The notes beneath the pieces are model-generated. The model had not been told where the DNA came from. It did not search any database and was given only the letters and a program-made list of their open reading frames with translations. The translations under genes were made by a program, and so were the position numbers. 64,000 bases of DNA from Hyparrhenia diplandra (Eukaryota > Streptophyta > Magnoliopsida > Poales > Poaceae), in assembly GCA_015847255.1 (NCBI GenBank), contig JADLZK010002813.1, positions 186,001-250,000 of the forward strand, written 5' to 3'. This document shows positions 13,101 through 25,129 of this stretch, one piece after another. Numbering within the stretch: position 1 is the stretch's first letter; each line of letters opens with the position of its first letter.

Positions 13101-15810
13101 AAAAGGAATGAAAACATACAAACCTTATGATAGCATGTCTTTTTCAAATTCAAGAAGAGGCCTAAGACCATAAGAAGAAGCGATTTAGCATCAAGAGCGA
13201 GAACAATGAGATATCATAGTACTCTTCCATACTCCAATTCGAGAAACGAATCAAGAACTTTCCGATGAGAAAAATCAACATGATCCAAATAGATAACCTA
13301 ACCAAAAAAAAGAGCCCATAATGAAACTAAAGTAATAAGGAAACAAAGAATATGTTGATTACAAAGATTAGAAAATACCGAGTAGAATTCAAGTGAAATT
13401 ATAATTTAAACAAAGAACTTAACTTATTATTGAACATGAAAGAGAAATTCAGATACTTACAAAGAAGGTAAAACATACGACCACCAAGAGTTCGAACTTC
13501 TCTCGACCAACATGTTTTCCTCTAGTGAAACCGTGAACCGCTTTAAGCAACCAACTTAACACAAAACCGCACAGCCATAAGACTTGATTGCTCTAGATCT
13601 TCAAAAACACCAAGATAACTTGGGGGGCTTGGCACAATGTTAGAGTTTGGGCAAAGGAAGCAAAGTGCAATGCCGTAACCAAAAAGCAAACCGTAACTTG
13701 ATGTTCACTAAGATCAGCAGTAGCCAACATTGATTTAAAAATGAGACTTGAGGCGATGGAGACTTGTCAATGAGAGCAAGAACATTCTTTCTACCGTCTT
13801 TATAATCGCCAGGAAAACTAGTGCCACCAACGGGGATTCCAAGAACAAGACCAACACTTTTAGGAGTCAATGAAATAACCTTGCCACCAACAATAAGATC
13901 TCCAGATCCGCTATCAACATGAGATGCCAACCACTTTGAAAACTTTTTGGGAACAAAACAATTGTCAAACAACAACAAATGAATAAAACCGGATCTCCTA
14001 ATAACATTCTTGCGGCCTTCACTTTAACCAAAGAATGACCGATGCAAATTTACTAACCGGACGCTCGGTAAAACCCTCAGATGAAATCACACCACATCTA
14101 TGCTTCTTAGACTAGTAAACCATTTAAAAAAATACATATCGCTTGTAATCATCATCGAGAGGATAGATAACTAAAAGTACATAAAAACAACAAATGCTAC
14201 GAAACGCCATAGCCAAAGTCAACTTACGCTTCAAAGACTTGATAGCACGATACCGAAAACAAATCAATTGTAAAAATATAGGAAATGGAGACAAAAAACC
14301 TTAAAAGCATCAAAACAATACTTACATCTTTCAAGCACCGATCATACAAAGACTTGTTGAAACCATGAACATCGAGAATCACCGGATGAATCCTAAAATA
14401 AATAAATAATCATGCAACAAAGAATGTAACAAAATGAAGCCACATCATGTAAACTATATGAATTAAAAAGAATAATCGACCTCGGACATCAATGGATCTT
14501 CGAACTAGATTTGTCATCAAAAGCATCATCACGAGGCAATTGAGAACACATAACATCTTCACTATCAAATTCTTATGAGTCTTCATCTTCAACAGAAGTT
14601 CATCTTCACGACGCCTCTTTGTGATACGAGCCATCCGAATAAAACATAAATAACCAATACATATCAAGTCAAGAAACGAGACATGAAACATAGGTAAACA
14701 CATATATATATTCATCAAGAGGGAATCAAAATTAGTATCGATAGTGAACTATGAACTTGTTCAACCTACAAGGTGTCAAATACTTATATTACTTTGCATC
14801 TCAACAAGAGTTTCAGTGACAGATGTCTCTATATCACTTCGGGGTGAAATAGTCAAAATTAACAAAGCAAGAAGCGCAAAACATTATAGTGAAACAATAG
14901 TATCTCATTAGGTCTAAAACCCGAAGCACAAAACCGTTAGAAAGACAATACAAATCCCTCAACCTAATCCGGACTCTAAACTTGTTGACAGGGCAACCAA
15001 GCAACAACTGAACCGGCCGGCATGATGAACATCACAACAACACAGAAAGAGTGAACAGGACAAGCAGAAATACAGCTACTTCAGCACCAAAACCGTCAAC
15101 GGACCTATATCGACCTCTAAACGCTACGGCTCTTAAATAGGTCCTAAAGCGTAGATTCAAACCTACCTAATCACATAAGTATGCACAACAATAGCCAATA
15201 GAACTAATCACATAACTGCGCAGGGATCAAAAACTGAATGAGGAGACAAAATGAATTACTAAATAGGGGCACGAATATAATAACACCACAATCAACATAT
15301 AAACAGACCATAATGTCTAATTTGATTCCGTGTAGATTAAAAACGAGTTACGCGACCGGCTGTACATCCAAACAGGGGATTCATGAACATACAGATCTAA
15401 ACGCAAACAAATCAATCCAAGGAAAGTGGACTTACCCTAGCTTATCTTCACCAAACGAAATGCCGCGACGACATTTTTGGGAAAAAGGGGCGTAATCACC
15501 ACCACGCACCAACGAACAAGACCAAAATCTGCTCACCAAAAGCTCGAATTCAAGAATGAGACATGAACATGAAAGACATCGATGCGGGAGGAACTCGAGA
15601 ATACATGGAGAAACCGAGCATAAACCTAGGTAATCGCCATCCTATAGCCTCGATACCCCCTCGAACTCGAGAAACGTAGAGACACCACAACCAAATCCAA
15701 AAAAACTCGAAAACTACGAAAAACAAAGCAGAATACCATGAGCACACAAGGAAAACAACCGGATCTACGGAAGAAATGAACAAATCATCGGAGGAAAAGG
15801 CCACACCTAG
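10130..15810 (-). pseudogene. Ulp1 (C48) protease-like transposon gene, interrupted
   Basis: Ulp1/SENP-type cysteine protease family as carried by plant MULEs. Running down the minus strand: a start exon near 15,804 (MAFSSDDLFISSVDP) followed by intron-like DNA; an N-terminal family domain at 13,978-13,640 (KWLASHVDSGSGDLIV, then PKSVGLVLGIPVGG), typical of rice genes annotated as Ulp1-family transposon proteins; a Ser/Lys-rich linker at 12.9-11.4 kb; a block at 11,304-11,047 (SLKPDGFVNNFVIAKF); and the protease core at 10.8-10.2 kb. The core shows the catalytic His (HHWFVFVVD, HHW at 10,749-10,741) and Asp (VFLDSFY, 10,698-10,690). Where the catalytic Cys is expected (IYAIGFLEHW context) the codon at 10,324-10,322 is TAC, Tyr, and a base appears missing beside it. 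Several frame changes and this substitution argue for a dead gene. It occupies the mudrB-like position, convergent with the transposase. Confidence 0.7.
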
Positions 15811-16111
15811 GTCATCGCCGCTGTCGCCACCGGTCGCGCCGAGCTCGGCCTAGACGAACAGTCCGGAGGAGGACGAAATGAACGGGCGGACGCGACACGA
15901 GATTCCAATTTGGAAAATGAAGCGCGAGAAACAAAAAATTGAAAAAGACCAGCGCCGACAACTCGGCCCCACCTGTTAGTCAAATGAAAAATCGCCAACG
16001 AAAGCACAACCCGTGATCACATCCTGGCCGCCAAGATCGGACGGTGGAAAAATCGAGTGACCGAGCAAAACAATTCACTCGCGTGATGTATAGCTTTTAT
16101 GAATGATAACG

Positions 16112-16116
16112 ATTAG
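16112..16116. repeat. 5-bp target-site duplication, left copy
   Basis: ATTAG immediately before the LTR start TGTCGGG at 16,117. An identical ATTAG follows the other LTR at 30,663-30,667. A 5-bp duplication is standard for LTR retrotransposons and fixes both ends of the insertion. Confidence 0.9.
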
Positions 16117-17439
16117 TGTCGGGCGTTTCGAGCGGTGGGTGGGCCTGGGTGCGGCAATAAAGAATTTATAAGCCGTGTGCCTCCTCCCTCGATGGCGAGC
16201 GCAAGATGGACACGGGACGCAGCGGGTTTATCCCTGGTTCAGCCAACGGGGCCCTACGCCCGGCGGGGGGTGTGTCCCGCCGTGTTACCTCGCCAAAGGT
16301 GAGCCTGCGTGGGGGGTTACAAAGGTCATCGGGGGAGACGCTGGTCTCAAGCCCCACGATCGTGGTTATGGTGGTGGTGGTGTGCGGTTTCCTCCGCGTG
16401 AACCGGAGTTGAGCGGGCTCGATCGACCGAATCCTATCGAATCGAAACGAATCGAATCGACCGAATCGAATCCCTCTAATGAGGCATTACTCCCTTTATA
16501 GGAGAAGGAGAGAGATAATGTTTATTACTGTGGACGCCTAGGTGGCTAATTCTCGAGGCTACACCGCTTGCATGTGCGCCGCCGAGGGGTGGGCTGGCTT
16601 GATGTTGCTTGACGAAGACACGCTGCCCCGATCCGATGGTGGACGTGTCGCCCCGGGCGCGCCCCCGAGGGTCCCCGTGAGGCGCCCCTCACACCGCATG
16701 GCGAGGGCCGGTCCCGCAGAGGTTGCCGGGCGCGTGTCGGGTGCCCGGTGGTCCGCCCAACGGGCGCTTTTGACGGTGCTCGGGAAATGAACAAAGGTTA
16801 TTCTCGTTTCCCGTGCCGGTGGTGTAACACGCCACCGGGTTCAGCTTTGCGCCCCATCGATTGGGGAGATGATTGGCGCTCGATTTGATGGGCGTAATCG
16901 ATTTAAGACCGCGCCGCCTCGTCGTGGCGACCGCATTGAATGCGGGCGTTTCCCTTCCTCCTGACGAACCTCCCACGCCCGAGGGGTCGGCGACCCTAGA
17001 CGGGCCAGTTGGGCCGCCTCACCCGAGGATGGAGAGCTGGTCTCCCCGAGGGCGAGGCGGAGTTTTTGCGCCCGAGGGTGGTGAGCCAGGCCGCCTCGGA
17101 CGAAACGAGGAGATGCGTGGTCGAGTCCGAGCCATGGTTTGGCCGGGCCGCCGACGCGGAACGCCATGGTTCGTTGTCCGGGCGGAGGTCCTGACCTTGT
17201 CCTTCGTGAGCGTGATGAGCTCTTTACGCCGTGGTGACTCCATTTGGGCCGCTTTGTGGGCCGTCCCCGGGCCGATTTCGCCGTTATGTGAGCGCCGTGG
17301 CCAATGGTTCGGTCCATCGTCCGCCGGGCCATCCCTCCGTGCCTAAGATAGCGGGCTAGGTTTTACTGGGCCTTGGCAGGCCGGGCAGATTCTCATAGTT
17401 TGGAGAATGTCTCGGGGCCCAATATTTAGGTCCCCGACG
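16117..17439 (-). repeat. 3' LTR of the Tat element (element in minus orientation)
   Basis: Begins TGTCGGGCG and ends CCCCGACG, the final A of the usual ...GACA being G here. It aligns throughout with the copy at 29.3-30.7 kb, sharing CAATAAAGAATTTATAA near the start, a GAATC-repeat tract, and CTCATAGTTTGGAGAATGTC near the end. Small indels separate the two copies, implying the insertion is not very young, unless sequence errors inflate the difference. Confidence 0.9.
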
Positions 17440-17462
17440 GTAGCCCCCGAGCCCCCGAGCGA
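17440..17462 (-). promoter_or_regulatory. Polypurine tract of the Tat element
   Basis: Read on the minus strand, a G-rich tract (CTCGGGGGCTCGGGGGCTAC) abuts the 3' LTR start GTCGGGGACC. A tract of this form directly before TGTCGGGGACC is typical of grass Tat-type elements and is where plus-strand DNA synthesis would be primed. Confidence 0.75.
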
Positions 17463-18516
17463 GTGAGGACTTCGCCTCGGGGTTCCGCTGTTCCGCCGCC
17501 TTGTTGTTTCTCGGGGTGGTTCGTCTACAAGGGGTGCGCCGAGCGCACTCCATTGGGTGTAGCCCCGAGGCCTCGAATGGAATGGCGGATTCCTTTGAGG
17601 TCTTTATGTCTCGCACGGGGCAAGGCGAAATGACTCTTAAATTGCGCTTGTTTGTGCGGAGCGTGTTTGTTTTTGCGTGGGCAGACCCGAGGCCCGCGCT
17701 TATGTGCGCAAGGTTGACCTGTGCCTCCTCGACTTTGATCATACGCTCCTCCGTCGCCCTCCTGAAAGGGAGGAGGAGGGGAGACACGTCACAATGCCCC
17801 GTAAGCCGAATGTGTCGTGCTCCCGTGAGCGTTGTAGCGGTCCGCTTTAAGCGGGGTGCCCGTGCCCTTGCCGGAGAAAGGGTCGGCTATGTGATCCGTG
17901 ATTCACCCCATGAGAACCCGCGGACCGCTTAGCGCATCCAGGGGTTTGGGCGGACCAACCCCTCGAGGGCCTCGTGGGCCTCCCACGGATGGGACATCTC
18001 TATAAGCAAAGACCCGCAGCCTTAAACACGTTCAGAAATCCGTGAGCCCTGTGGGGCCGGGTATAGCCGGTTGTGCATTTCCTCCCGCCCCCGGCTCGGG
18101 TTATCCCGAGGCGATCAGAAACCCTCGTGGCCCAACCGCAACCAGCCGGAACGTGGGGTGTGTCACCGAGGCTCGTTTGGTTTCGCCGGGCGGGGAACCG
18201 AATCAACGGATCGACTTTTTTGCCCTCGTGGGTCGGGCCCGCCGGATATGGGTGGCGGGGACGGTTTTACCCTCGACCGAAGACGAGGCGCCTAGTCGCC
18301 ACGCCGAGGTGGCGCGACCGCTGCCTACTGATGGGACGCTGCCTTTACGTCTTCTTGTCGGGCGGAGATCGAGGGGCTCCGTCAAGGCGCGATAACGCGC
18401 CCGACGGTTCCACCGCTACGCTTGGCCGTTGGATGAGCGGTTCTCGCCCATCATGGGCCGCCCATTCCGTGAGTCGGTTCGATTGCCCTGTGCCGGGCGG
18501 TTTGCCTTCCCTTCCC

Positions 18517-18524
18517 TATAAATA
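18517..18524 (+). promoter_or_regulatory. TATA box for the antisense additional ORF
   Basis: TATAAATA on the plus strand, about 190 bases upstream of the ATG at 18,708. It lies inside the retrotransposon and points opposite to gag-pol, so it is a plausible private promoter for the additional ORF. This is inferred from position and consensus only. Confidence 0.55.
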
Positions 18525-18707
18525 TGGGGTCGCGGTGAATGGATAGTTGCTCCCTTGCTCTTTGCCATCGCCTTCTTGCCTTCTTTTGCCGCAAAGAATC
18601 GGGAGATAGAGAGATAGTGTGGGAGAGATTAAGGGAGAGATTCACTTGCCTTGTGCTCGTGTGATCGGGGTTGCTAGCGGTTGCCACCCTTCGCCTCCCT
18701 TTCATCC

Positions 18708-21700
18708 ATGGCGCAATCGGGTAGCGGTGACGGCGTGAGGGAGGTGCTCGATGCCGAGCCGTGGCCGAGGGACGGCGACGGAGGAGAAGCTCCAAATGGC
18801 TCGTCGATGAAGGGCTTCTTCGTCTCCCGCACCGATGAAGCGCGGCGGAGTGGATTGCTCGGATTGGACCGAGGAGGAGCCTAACCCTCCCGATGGCTAC
18901 GTGGTGAGCTTGATGGATCTTCACCGGCGGCCGGTATATGCGGCAGGCGGTTCATTCGGGCGATCCTCCACTACTATGAAATCGAGCTTCATCATCCGCC
19001 CTCGAACTCGATCTCCGGGCCGCCATCTTCGTCACCCTTTGTGAGGGATTCCCGGGGATCGAGCCGCATTGGGACCTCCGGTTGTGGTTCTTCAAGGCGG
19101 ACCTTACCACCGCCTCGGTGCGCAGGCCAACCACGGAGGGCGCCGCGCGTGGGAGGCTACCCGCCCAAGTCCGCCGGAGAGCATTTAAGCCGAACCGAGC
19201 TGATGGGTACATCGTCTCCAAGCTCACCTCCTCCAACAAGGGGTGGCAAGATCGGGTGGTTCTACCTCCGCAATGACGAGAACGCTCCCGTGTACACGGG
19301 CGTGTCTCAAGCATCGCCGCGAAGTGGAACTGGGGTCCCCCCGGAGGATCATCATCGGTTGGAGGGCCTAAGGCGGGCGGTCCTGCGGCTCCGAGGGAGG
19401 GGCGTAAATGCCTTGCCGTGGTCGCCGCTTTCCATCGGCGTCGGGTGTTGCCGTTGATGGCTCGCCCTTTGCTCATGTGCCGAGATGACCCCGAGCCGCC
19501 CGGTCTTGGTGCGTCTTGGGATGTCGAGGCCTTCCGCTTCCACCGATGGCCTGGCCAAGAGGGTGAGGGATGCGTTGGGGGTCCAACACCCCGACACGTA
19601 TCCCGAGATCCCCCATGCGCCCCGACCAGGGTATATCTCCCCGTAAGTGCTTCTTGACTTCGGTGTCCTTGCATTGCTTCGGTGCATTGTCGCCATGGCG
19701 TACTCACTCTTTCTTCTCCGGGGCCGCCGGATTACCGCGACTCCTCCTCCCTTTGTGCGGCATTGGATGCCGTCGCCCGGGCGGGCGAACCGTGTTTCGG
19801 AACGAAGCCGCAGCTGGCGCCGGGCGTTGGAAGAAGGAGGAGAAGAAGAAGAGAAACGTGGCTCGCGAAGCGCCGCCAGCGGCGAGGCGGGCGAAGTCAC
19901 GACACCTCGACCACCAAGAGGACGAGGATCCGGAGGACCGCTTCGCGCGGAACTCGTCGATGATGACGGCGTGGCGCCTCGGATAGACCGGCCGTGGGGC
20001 TCCCGATCGGAAGTCGGGCTTCGTTCTGAGCCCGAGGCTCGAGCCCGAGGCGTCGGGACTGCCGACACCCGCGCGCCCGGGAGGGCTCTTCCGGCCGAGT
20101 CCTCGGGACCATTGGCGTTGGCCATGTAGGCACTCGGCGTCACGGGGTGAGGCCCGGCGAGGAGTCGACGCCAATTGCGCGGGTACCCGGCGCCGCTGGC
20201 ACGGTTCGGGGACGAGCCGGCGACCCGTCCCGATCCACCCGTCGCGGCGCACGAATGTCGCGGGGCGAGACGGCCGGGTCAAGTGCGACGCCTAGGTCGC
20301 AGCCTCTTTCCCGAGCCTCGTCACGCCGAGGGCGATCCCTCGGGCTTCGTGAGTTTCCCTTTCGCCTTTGCAACCTTGATTTTCTTCTAGCATATGATTG
20401 CTTGTGTCGACACGTTCTTGACTTCGTGAAACGGGGCCGCTCGCTGGCTCGCACCCCAAGAAGGCCTTGAAGGCTGGCGGCCAGCCTCGGGTCAGGCTGT
20501 GAGCCGGGGTCGCCCGGCCAAGATATCGTCTTTGCCTTCGCCGAATCCTCCCGTGGCGCCAGCCCGAGCCCCGTGTGGGGTCGGAGCCGGGCCGCCGAGG
20601 CCACCCCGGTGGTGTGCAGGCCCCCGGTGGCGATGGTGGGTCGGCCACTCACCCGATGGTGGTCGACACACCGAGAGCCTCGGTTGTGGCCCATGACGTC
20701 GGCCCGGTCCGGAGCAGATGGCGCCATTCGAAGGGGGGCGTGGACGCCGCCGCCCATCCCGAGGAGTCGGGCCCCTTTGTCGGGAGTTCTCACAAGAGGA
20801 GCTCTTCATGGCGCAGAGACGCCGCCAAGTCCGCTTCACACCGCCGATCCGGGGTTCACGAGGCGTATAACCCCGACTTCCCGCTACTCCGCGTGTCGGG
20901 TTTGAGGCAGCCCTCGGCGCGGCGCCGACTTCGGCCATGACGAGGACGGTGCCGTGGTCGGGTTCGAGGCCCCGGACTTCTATTGGTCCGGGTTCCCTGA
21001 GCTGCGGGAGTTGCGGTGGAGGAGATGTATCCCTTCGAGCCGACCGCCGGGGCGGTCCACCTTGACCGGGTGGCACGCCCGGGGCCCGACCGCCACGGGG
21101 TGGTCGACGACGCCCCGAGGTCCCGGAGTGGAGAACCCACGAGCGGATCCGGTGGGCCGAGGGCCTAGCGAGGACTGGGAGACCATAACCGCCGCTTCGC
21201 GGAAGTCGACGCGGTAAGTATCTTGACGGCCATCCCCTCGCCGCATGTCCTTTGTGCTTGGCGTCTTGATGAGTAGTATTGTCGTTTGGACTCTCCGTCG
21301 CCGCCTCGGGGAGAAGTCCGAGCTCCTTCGGCCGAACGCCCCGGAATGGGAATGCCCTTGGTCAAACTCGGTGAAGTTGATCGAGGCCCGGAGCGAGACC
21401 TCCCCGCTTGCTGCCCTCGCCGAGGAAAGGGAGTCCCAACGGCGGACCTCGGGAGGCCGAGCTTGTCAAGGCCAGTGTCCGAGGCCAGCAAAGTGGCGGT
21501 GACATGGGCTCGATGAGCCATGATTTTGAAGTGGCTCGGATCCAGCCCCTCCGTGTCCCGGGCGAGGCCCATGACGAAGCTGGACCGGTCCCGGGAGGAG
21601 GCGACGGGCAGCGGAGATGTGCGACGCTTTGAACACTCGCATCGGCTGAGTTGGTGTCCGAGGGAGACCCTCGGGAAGGAGAAGGAGGAGCTCCGCAAGT

Positions 21701-22500
21701 CGCCTTGGATGAGCCTGCGTGATGTCCGGGCCGGGTACTGAAGTGCCAAGGTACGTCTTCTTCCTTAGTGAGCTTTGCCTTCAATCGCCTTGTCTTGCTA
21801 ACTCGGTTTGAGCACCAATTTCGTGAGGCGGAGAAGGTCCGACCGAGGCCGTGAACACCGCGGCCACGCCGGGCGCAGGGCCGGAGCGGGAGCGTAAGTC
21901 GTAGGAGGGCTGGAAGAGGCCTTGTCGGGACTTCGTCCGCCGCTTTGGGGGCGGACAACCTCGAGGTTGGCCCCTCGGACGCGGCCGCCTGGCGCCGTGG
22001 GTGGCTACCTCAGTCCCGAGCTCCGAACGCATTCGGGGTCGGCGTGCGGACATGTATGGCCGCCGCGCTCTCACTTCCCGATGGAGTCCAATGTGCCGGA
22101 CGGCGTTGCGAAGGCTTCTTCCTCGGTTCGACGACGAGGAGGAAGTTGATCCCGCCGAGAGGGATGCCGGCGTGCCGCCAAGACTCGGGCGTTTGTGCGA
22201 CTTCATGGGCGCTGCGACCGGTTGGCCTCCCGCTTCGAGGATGAAGTGTGTCCCTCGTACTCCCCATAGAGTCAACCTATGAGGCGGACACGGAGATGGT
22301 GGGCCTTGATCCCGAGGATGCGCCCGGTTCGACGCCTCCCTCGGGGAAGCGTTTGTCGAGGTGTTGCTCGCGCCGAAGCTTCCTCGTCGGGCCGTGAGGC
22401 GCAAGTGGATGAAGCCCACCCCGCCCTCGACCTCTCCTTGTATGAAAAAATTGGAGCTTGTGAGATGGATGTATATAAACAATGGCGCCGCCCGAGGTCT
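18708..22500 (+). pseudogene. Additional antisense ORF of the Tat element (putative gypsy-type transposon domain, PF04195-like)
   Basis: Lies between integrase and the 3' LTR, on the strand opposite to gag-pol. It opens at ATG 18,708 (MAQSGSGDGVREVL). In shifting frames the downstream DNA gives IRAILHYYEIELHH (about 18,960), GIEPHWDLW-like then WFFKADLTTASVRRP (19,060-19,130), and GYIVSKLTSSNKGWQD running into FYLRNDENAPVY (19,205-19,290). These match the plant family Pfam calls a putative gypsy-type transposon domain (Transposase_28), known from additional ORFs of Tat elements. The later part is charged and probably coiled-coil (KEKEELRKS near 21,680). Its function is not established in any element; nucleic-acid or chromatin binding is only a guess. 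At least five frame changes; broken as read. Confidence 0.75.
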
Positions 22501-22639
22501 ATGGCCTTGGCGGGTGCATTTATGTTTATGTTGCGTTTCTCGAATTTGTTCATTTATTGTGTGGCCGGGTCGCTTGCTTTCTCCGCTCGCGAGATGGTAA
22601 CCGTGGGCGCCAGGGCAGATCCATACGGATGCCACTAGG

Positions 22640-22930
22640 GGTGGTCCGTTTGCCTCGGTTACCTTGCTTTGGATTTGTGCGTGAGCGACCTTCGCAACTT
22701 AAACGATTGTTTCGAGAATGCAAGAAGAAAACTTTTTTCTTTCGAAAAAAAGTTTTGAAAAAGGGAAGGAGGGGGTCCCAGGGGGGTCCCCCATGTAGCC
22801 CCCGAGGAGTTTTAGTCTTATTTGGGACGAGGCTAAGACTCCCTTAAGGTTTACACGAGAAGCACTTTTTCGTAAAAGATGTAGATCTTTTATTGAGTGA
22901 AAAAAAAAGAACAACGATGTTTGACTTCTA
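22640..22930. other. Junction between the pol 3' end and the additional ORF 3' end
   Basis: Short non-coding spacer where the two convergent gene sets of the Tat element meet. It holds near-palindromic AAACTTTTTTCTTTCG/CGAAAAAAAGTTTTGA tracts at 22,725-22,757, which could fold into a hairpin on either strand and may serve as a 3' end signal. The hairpin is seen in the sequence; the role is a guess. Confidence 0.4.
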
Positions 22931-24000
22931 GTGCGGAATTTAAGGGTAGAAGCGGCGTAGTCGTGTTCTATGTTCCGGCGTTGGAGTAGACTTCGCCCTT
23001 CTCGTTTTTCAACTTGTAGGTTCGGGCCTTAATATTTCGGGCGATGAAATAAGGCCCTTCCTGTGGTGGCGTGAGTTTGTGACGCCCTTTGTTGTCCTGT
23101 CTTCGGCTGAGCACGGGTCGTTGACTTGGAACTCCCGAGGCTTCACCGCTTGGCGTGACGGCGCGTGAGCTTGTTGGTATCTCGGCGAGTGCGAGGAGCA
23201 CAACGTCTCGGGCTTCATCAACTTGGTCAATGGAGTCTTGCCTCGCTTCTTTGGTTGCCCCCTTTCGGTGTAGGCTCGCAGCCTTGGGGACCCATATTCA
23301 ATGTGCGTGGGCAAGATCGCCTCGGCCCCATAGACTAGAAAGAATGGGGTGAATCCCGTGGCTCGGCTTTTCGTTGTTCGAAGGCTCCATAGAACCGACG
23401 GCAGCTCTTGGTACCATCTTTTCCCGTATTGGTTCAGGTGATTGAAGATCCTCGGCTTGAGCCCTTGCGGGATCATGCCGTTGGCACGCTCCACTTGACC
23501 GTTGGTCTTCGGGTGAGCTATGGCCGAGGTATCCACTCGGATGCCATAGTCGCCGCAAAATTCGAGGAACTTCTTCCCCACGGTTGGTTCCGTTATGCGC
23601 GTGATGATGGAGTTCGGGACTCCAAAGCGGGAAATGATATTCGTGAAGAATTTCACCGTTTCCCCCTGTGTGAGGGTTCACCACGGCTCGGGCTTCGATC
23701 CATTTGGAGAACTTGTCAATGGCGACTAGGGCGTGAGTGTGTCCTCCGGGCGCCCTTTTCGGGGCCCAATCATGTCGAGTCCCCACACCGCAAATGGCCA
23801 CGTAAGAGGTATGGTTTGCGTGCTTGAGCCGGGGAGGTGCGCCCTGCGTGCGTAGAATTGGCATTCCTTGCGTGTACGCACGACTTGGTTCGCGTCTCGC
23901 ACCGCCGAGGGCCGCGAGAAGCCTTGCTGAAGACTTTACCGACTAGAGTCCTCGGGCGGCGTGATGACCGCATTCCCGGTGGGTGTTAACGAGCAATTCT
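22930..24000 (-). pseudogene. Ty3/gypsy integrase domain
   Basis: Retroviral-type integrase of the Tat element. Minus strand, in order: the catalytic core opening (GGHTHALVAIDKFSKWIEAR, about 23,760-23,700); IISRFGVPNSIIT followed by a damaged DNG-type motif (23,640-23,590); the Glu-bearing NGQVERANG (about 23,500-23,470); WSLRTTKSRATGFTPFFLVY; and the C-terminal GPY/F module (EGPYFIARNIKARTYKLKN, about 23,060-23,000) that marks chromoviral and Tat-type gypsy elements. The region around the second catalytic Asp has lost bases relative to the family, and frames change several times. Inactive as read. Confidence 0.88.
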
Positions 24001-24099
24001 TGGCCTTCACCCGAGGGTATGCATCGCATGTATACTCCCGAGGCTCCTCTCTTGTAGAGTTCCCCTTTCTCTCCAATCGGTGTGAAGGACTTCGCCTCT

Positions 24100-25010
24100 C
24101 GGGCTAACCGGGCGAGCCTCGATCTTGTCCTCGGGTAGCTCTCCTCGGGTGAGGTACTCCATCGCTGTTTTTTCTCCGGTCGGGGGCGGGTCGACCGCCA
24201 TAGCTTCGGGTGTGGCTTGCTATGTGCCGCACTCGTGAGCCCCGAGGGTACTTCCGAGGGGGGTGTACTGACCGAGGGTTTATTGAGGTCTCGGGTGAGG
24301 ACGTTCGGAGGAACGGTACCTCGGGTTGCTGCGACCTTGGCCATTCATCCGCGGCCTCGTTGTAGCGTCTCGGCGTATGCTTGTGCTCAAGCCCATGGAA
24401 CTTTTCCTCCAACTTGCGCACTTCCCGACAATACGCCTCCATCTTCGTGTCGTGGCACGCCGAGGCCTTCATGACTTGGTCGATGACCAATCGCGAATCC
24501 CCCTGGTTTCCAACCGTCGGATTCGAGGTCCGCCGCGATCCGGAGGCCCGTTGACTGGGCGCCTCGTATTCTCGCGACGTTGTTGGAGGCGTAAAAATGC
24601 GGCCGGATGGCATACCCGTGTGAACCCCGAGGGTGAGATGAAGAGCAAAACCGGCCCCCCGCGCCGCCTTCATCATGGATCCATCGAAATACATGGTCCA
24701 AAGACTCGGCCCGGATGGGTCTTGGGGGGTAGCTGGGTATCGGTCCATTCGCCACAAAGTCGGCCAGGACCGGGATTTGATCGCCTTGCGGGGCGGGAAT
24801 GATATAGTTTCGCCCATGAGCTCCACCGCCCACTTCGCCACTCTTCCCGTGGCCTCTCGGTTTTTGGAGGATCTCCCGAGGGGGAACGAGGATACCACGC
24901 AAGCGGGTGCGCGAGGAAGTAGTGGCTTAAGTTTCCCGATGTCAAGACGATGGCGTACAATAGCTTACGCATCTGCGAATACCTCGTCTTGGTGTCGGAA
25001 AGCACTTCAC
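24100..25010 (-). pseudogene. Ty3/gypsy RNase H domain(s)
   Basis: Ribonuclease H region of pol. Near 24,730-24,680 the minus strand gives MYFDGSMMKAARGAGF, the first catalytic Asp context (DGS). Further on it gives GDSRLVIDQVMKAS and CHDTKMEAYCREVRKLEEKF with the second and third Asp contexts, then RRYNEAADE. Upstream (25,070-24,880) a segment with YFIGEVLSDTKTRYSQMRKL and LAIVLTSGNLSHYF corresponds to the connection/RNase H-like region that follows RT. Tat elements carry a second, archaeal-type RNase H; the NEAADE-type end fits that. Frames shift within the domain. Confidence 0.85.
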
Positions 25011-25129
25011 CGATGAAGTAAACGGGCGTTGTGCGGCAACGTGTGCCCCTCTTCCCGACGCTCCACTCGACCACCGCGGCCCGACCACACGGGTAGTGGC
25101 GGTGACGATATAAGAGCGGAGGTTTCTCG

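Larger units (their letters stand above)
4600..16116. mobile_element. Decayed Mutator-like element with FAR1-type transposase and Ulp1-like gene
   Basis: Two transposon-type genes face each other: a FAR1/MULE-domain transposase on the plus strand (about 4.9-9.45 kb) and an Ulp1 protease-like gene on the minus strand (about 15.8-10.1 kb). Convergent genes are the known layout of MuDR (mudrA and mudrB), and MULEs carrying Ulp1-like genes are known in plants (Kaonashi/KIUL type in Arabidopsis). I could not find long terminal inverted repeats by eye, so the ends are set by the putative promoter at 4.6 kb and by the retrotransposon that begins at 16,117, and could be wrong by hundreds of bases. 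Kaonashi-type MULEs often lack long inverted repeats. Multiple frame breaks in both genes make it non-autonomous as read. Confidence 0.5.

Noticed and set aside
4600..16116. Long terminal inverted repeats for the Mutator-like element
   Set aside because: I compared the regions near 4.4-4.8 kb and 15.9-16.1 kb by eye and saw no convincing inverted match, so none is claimed.
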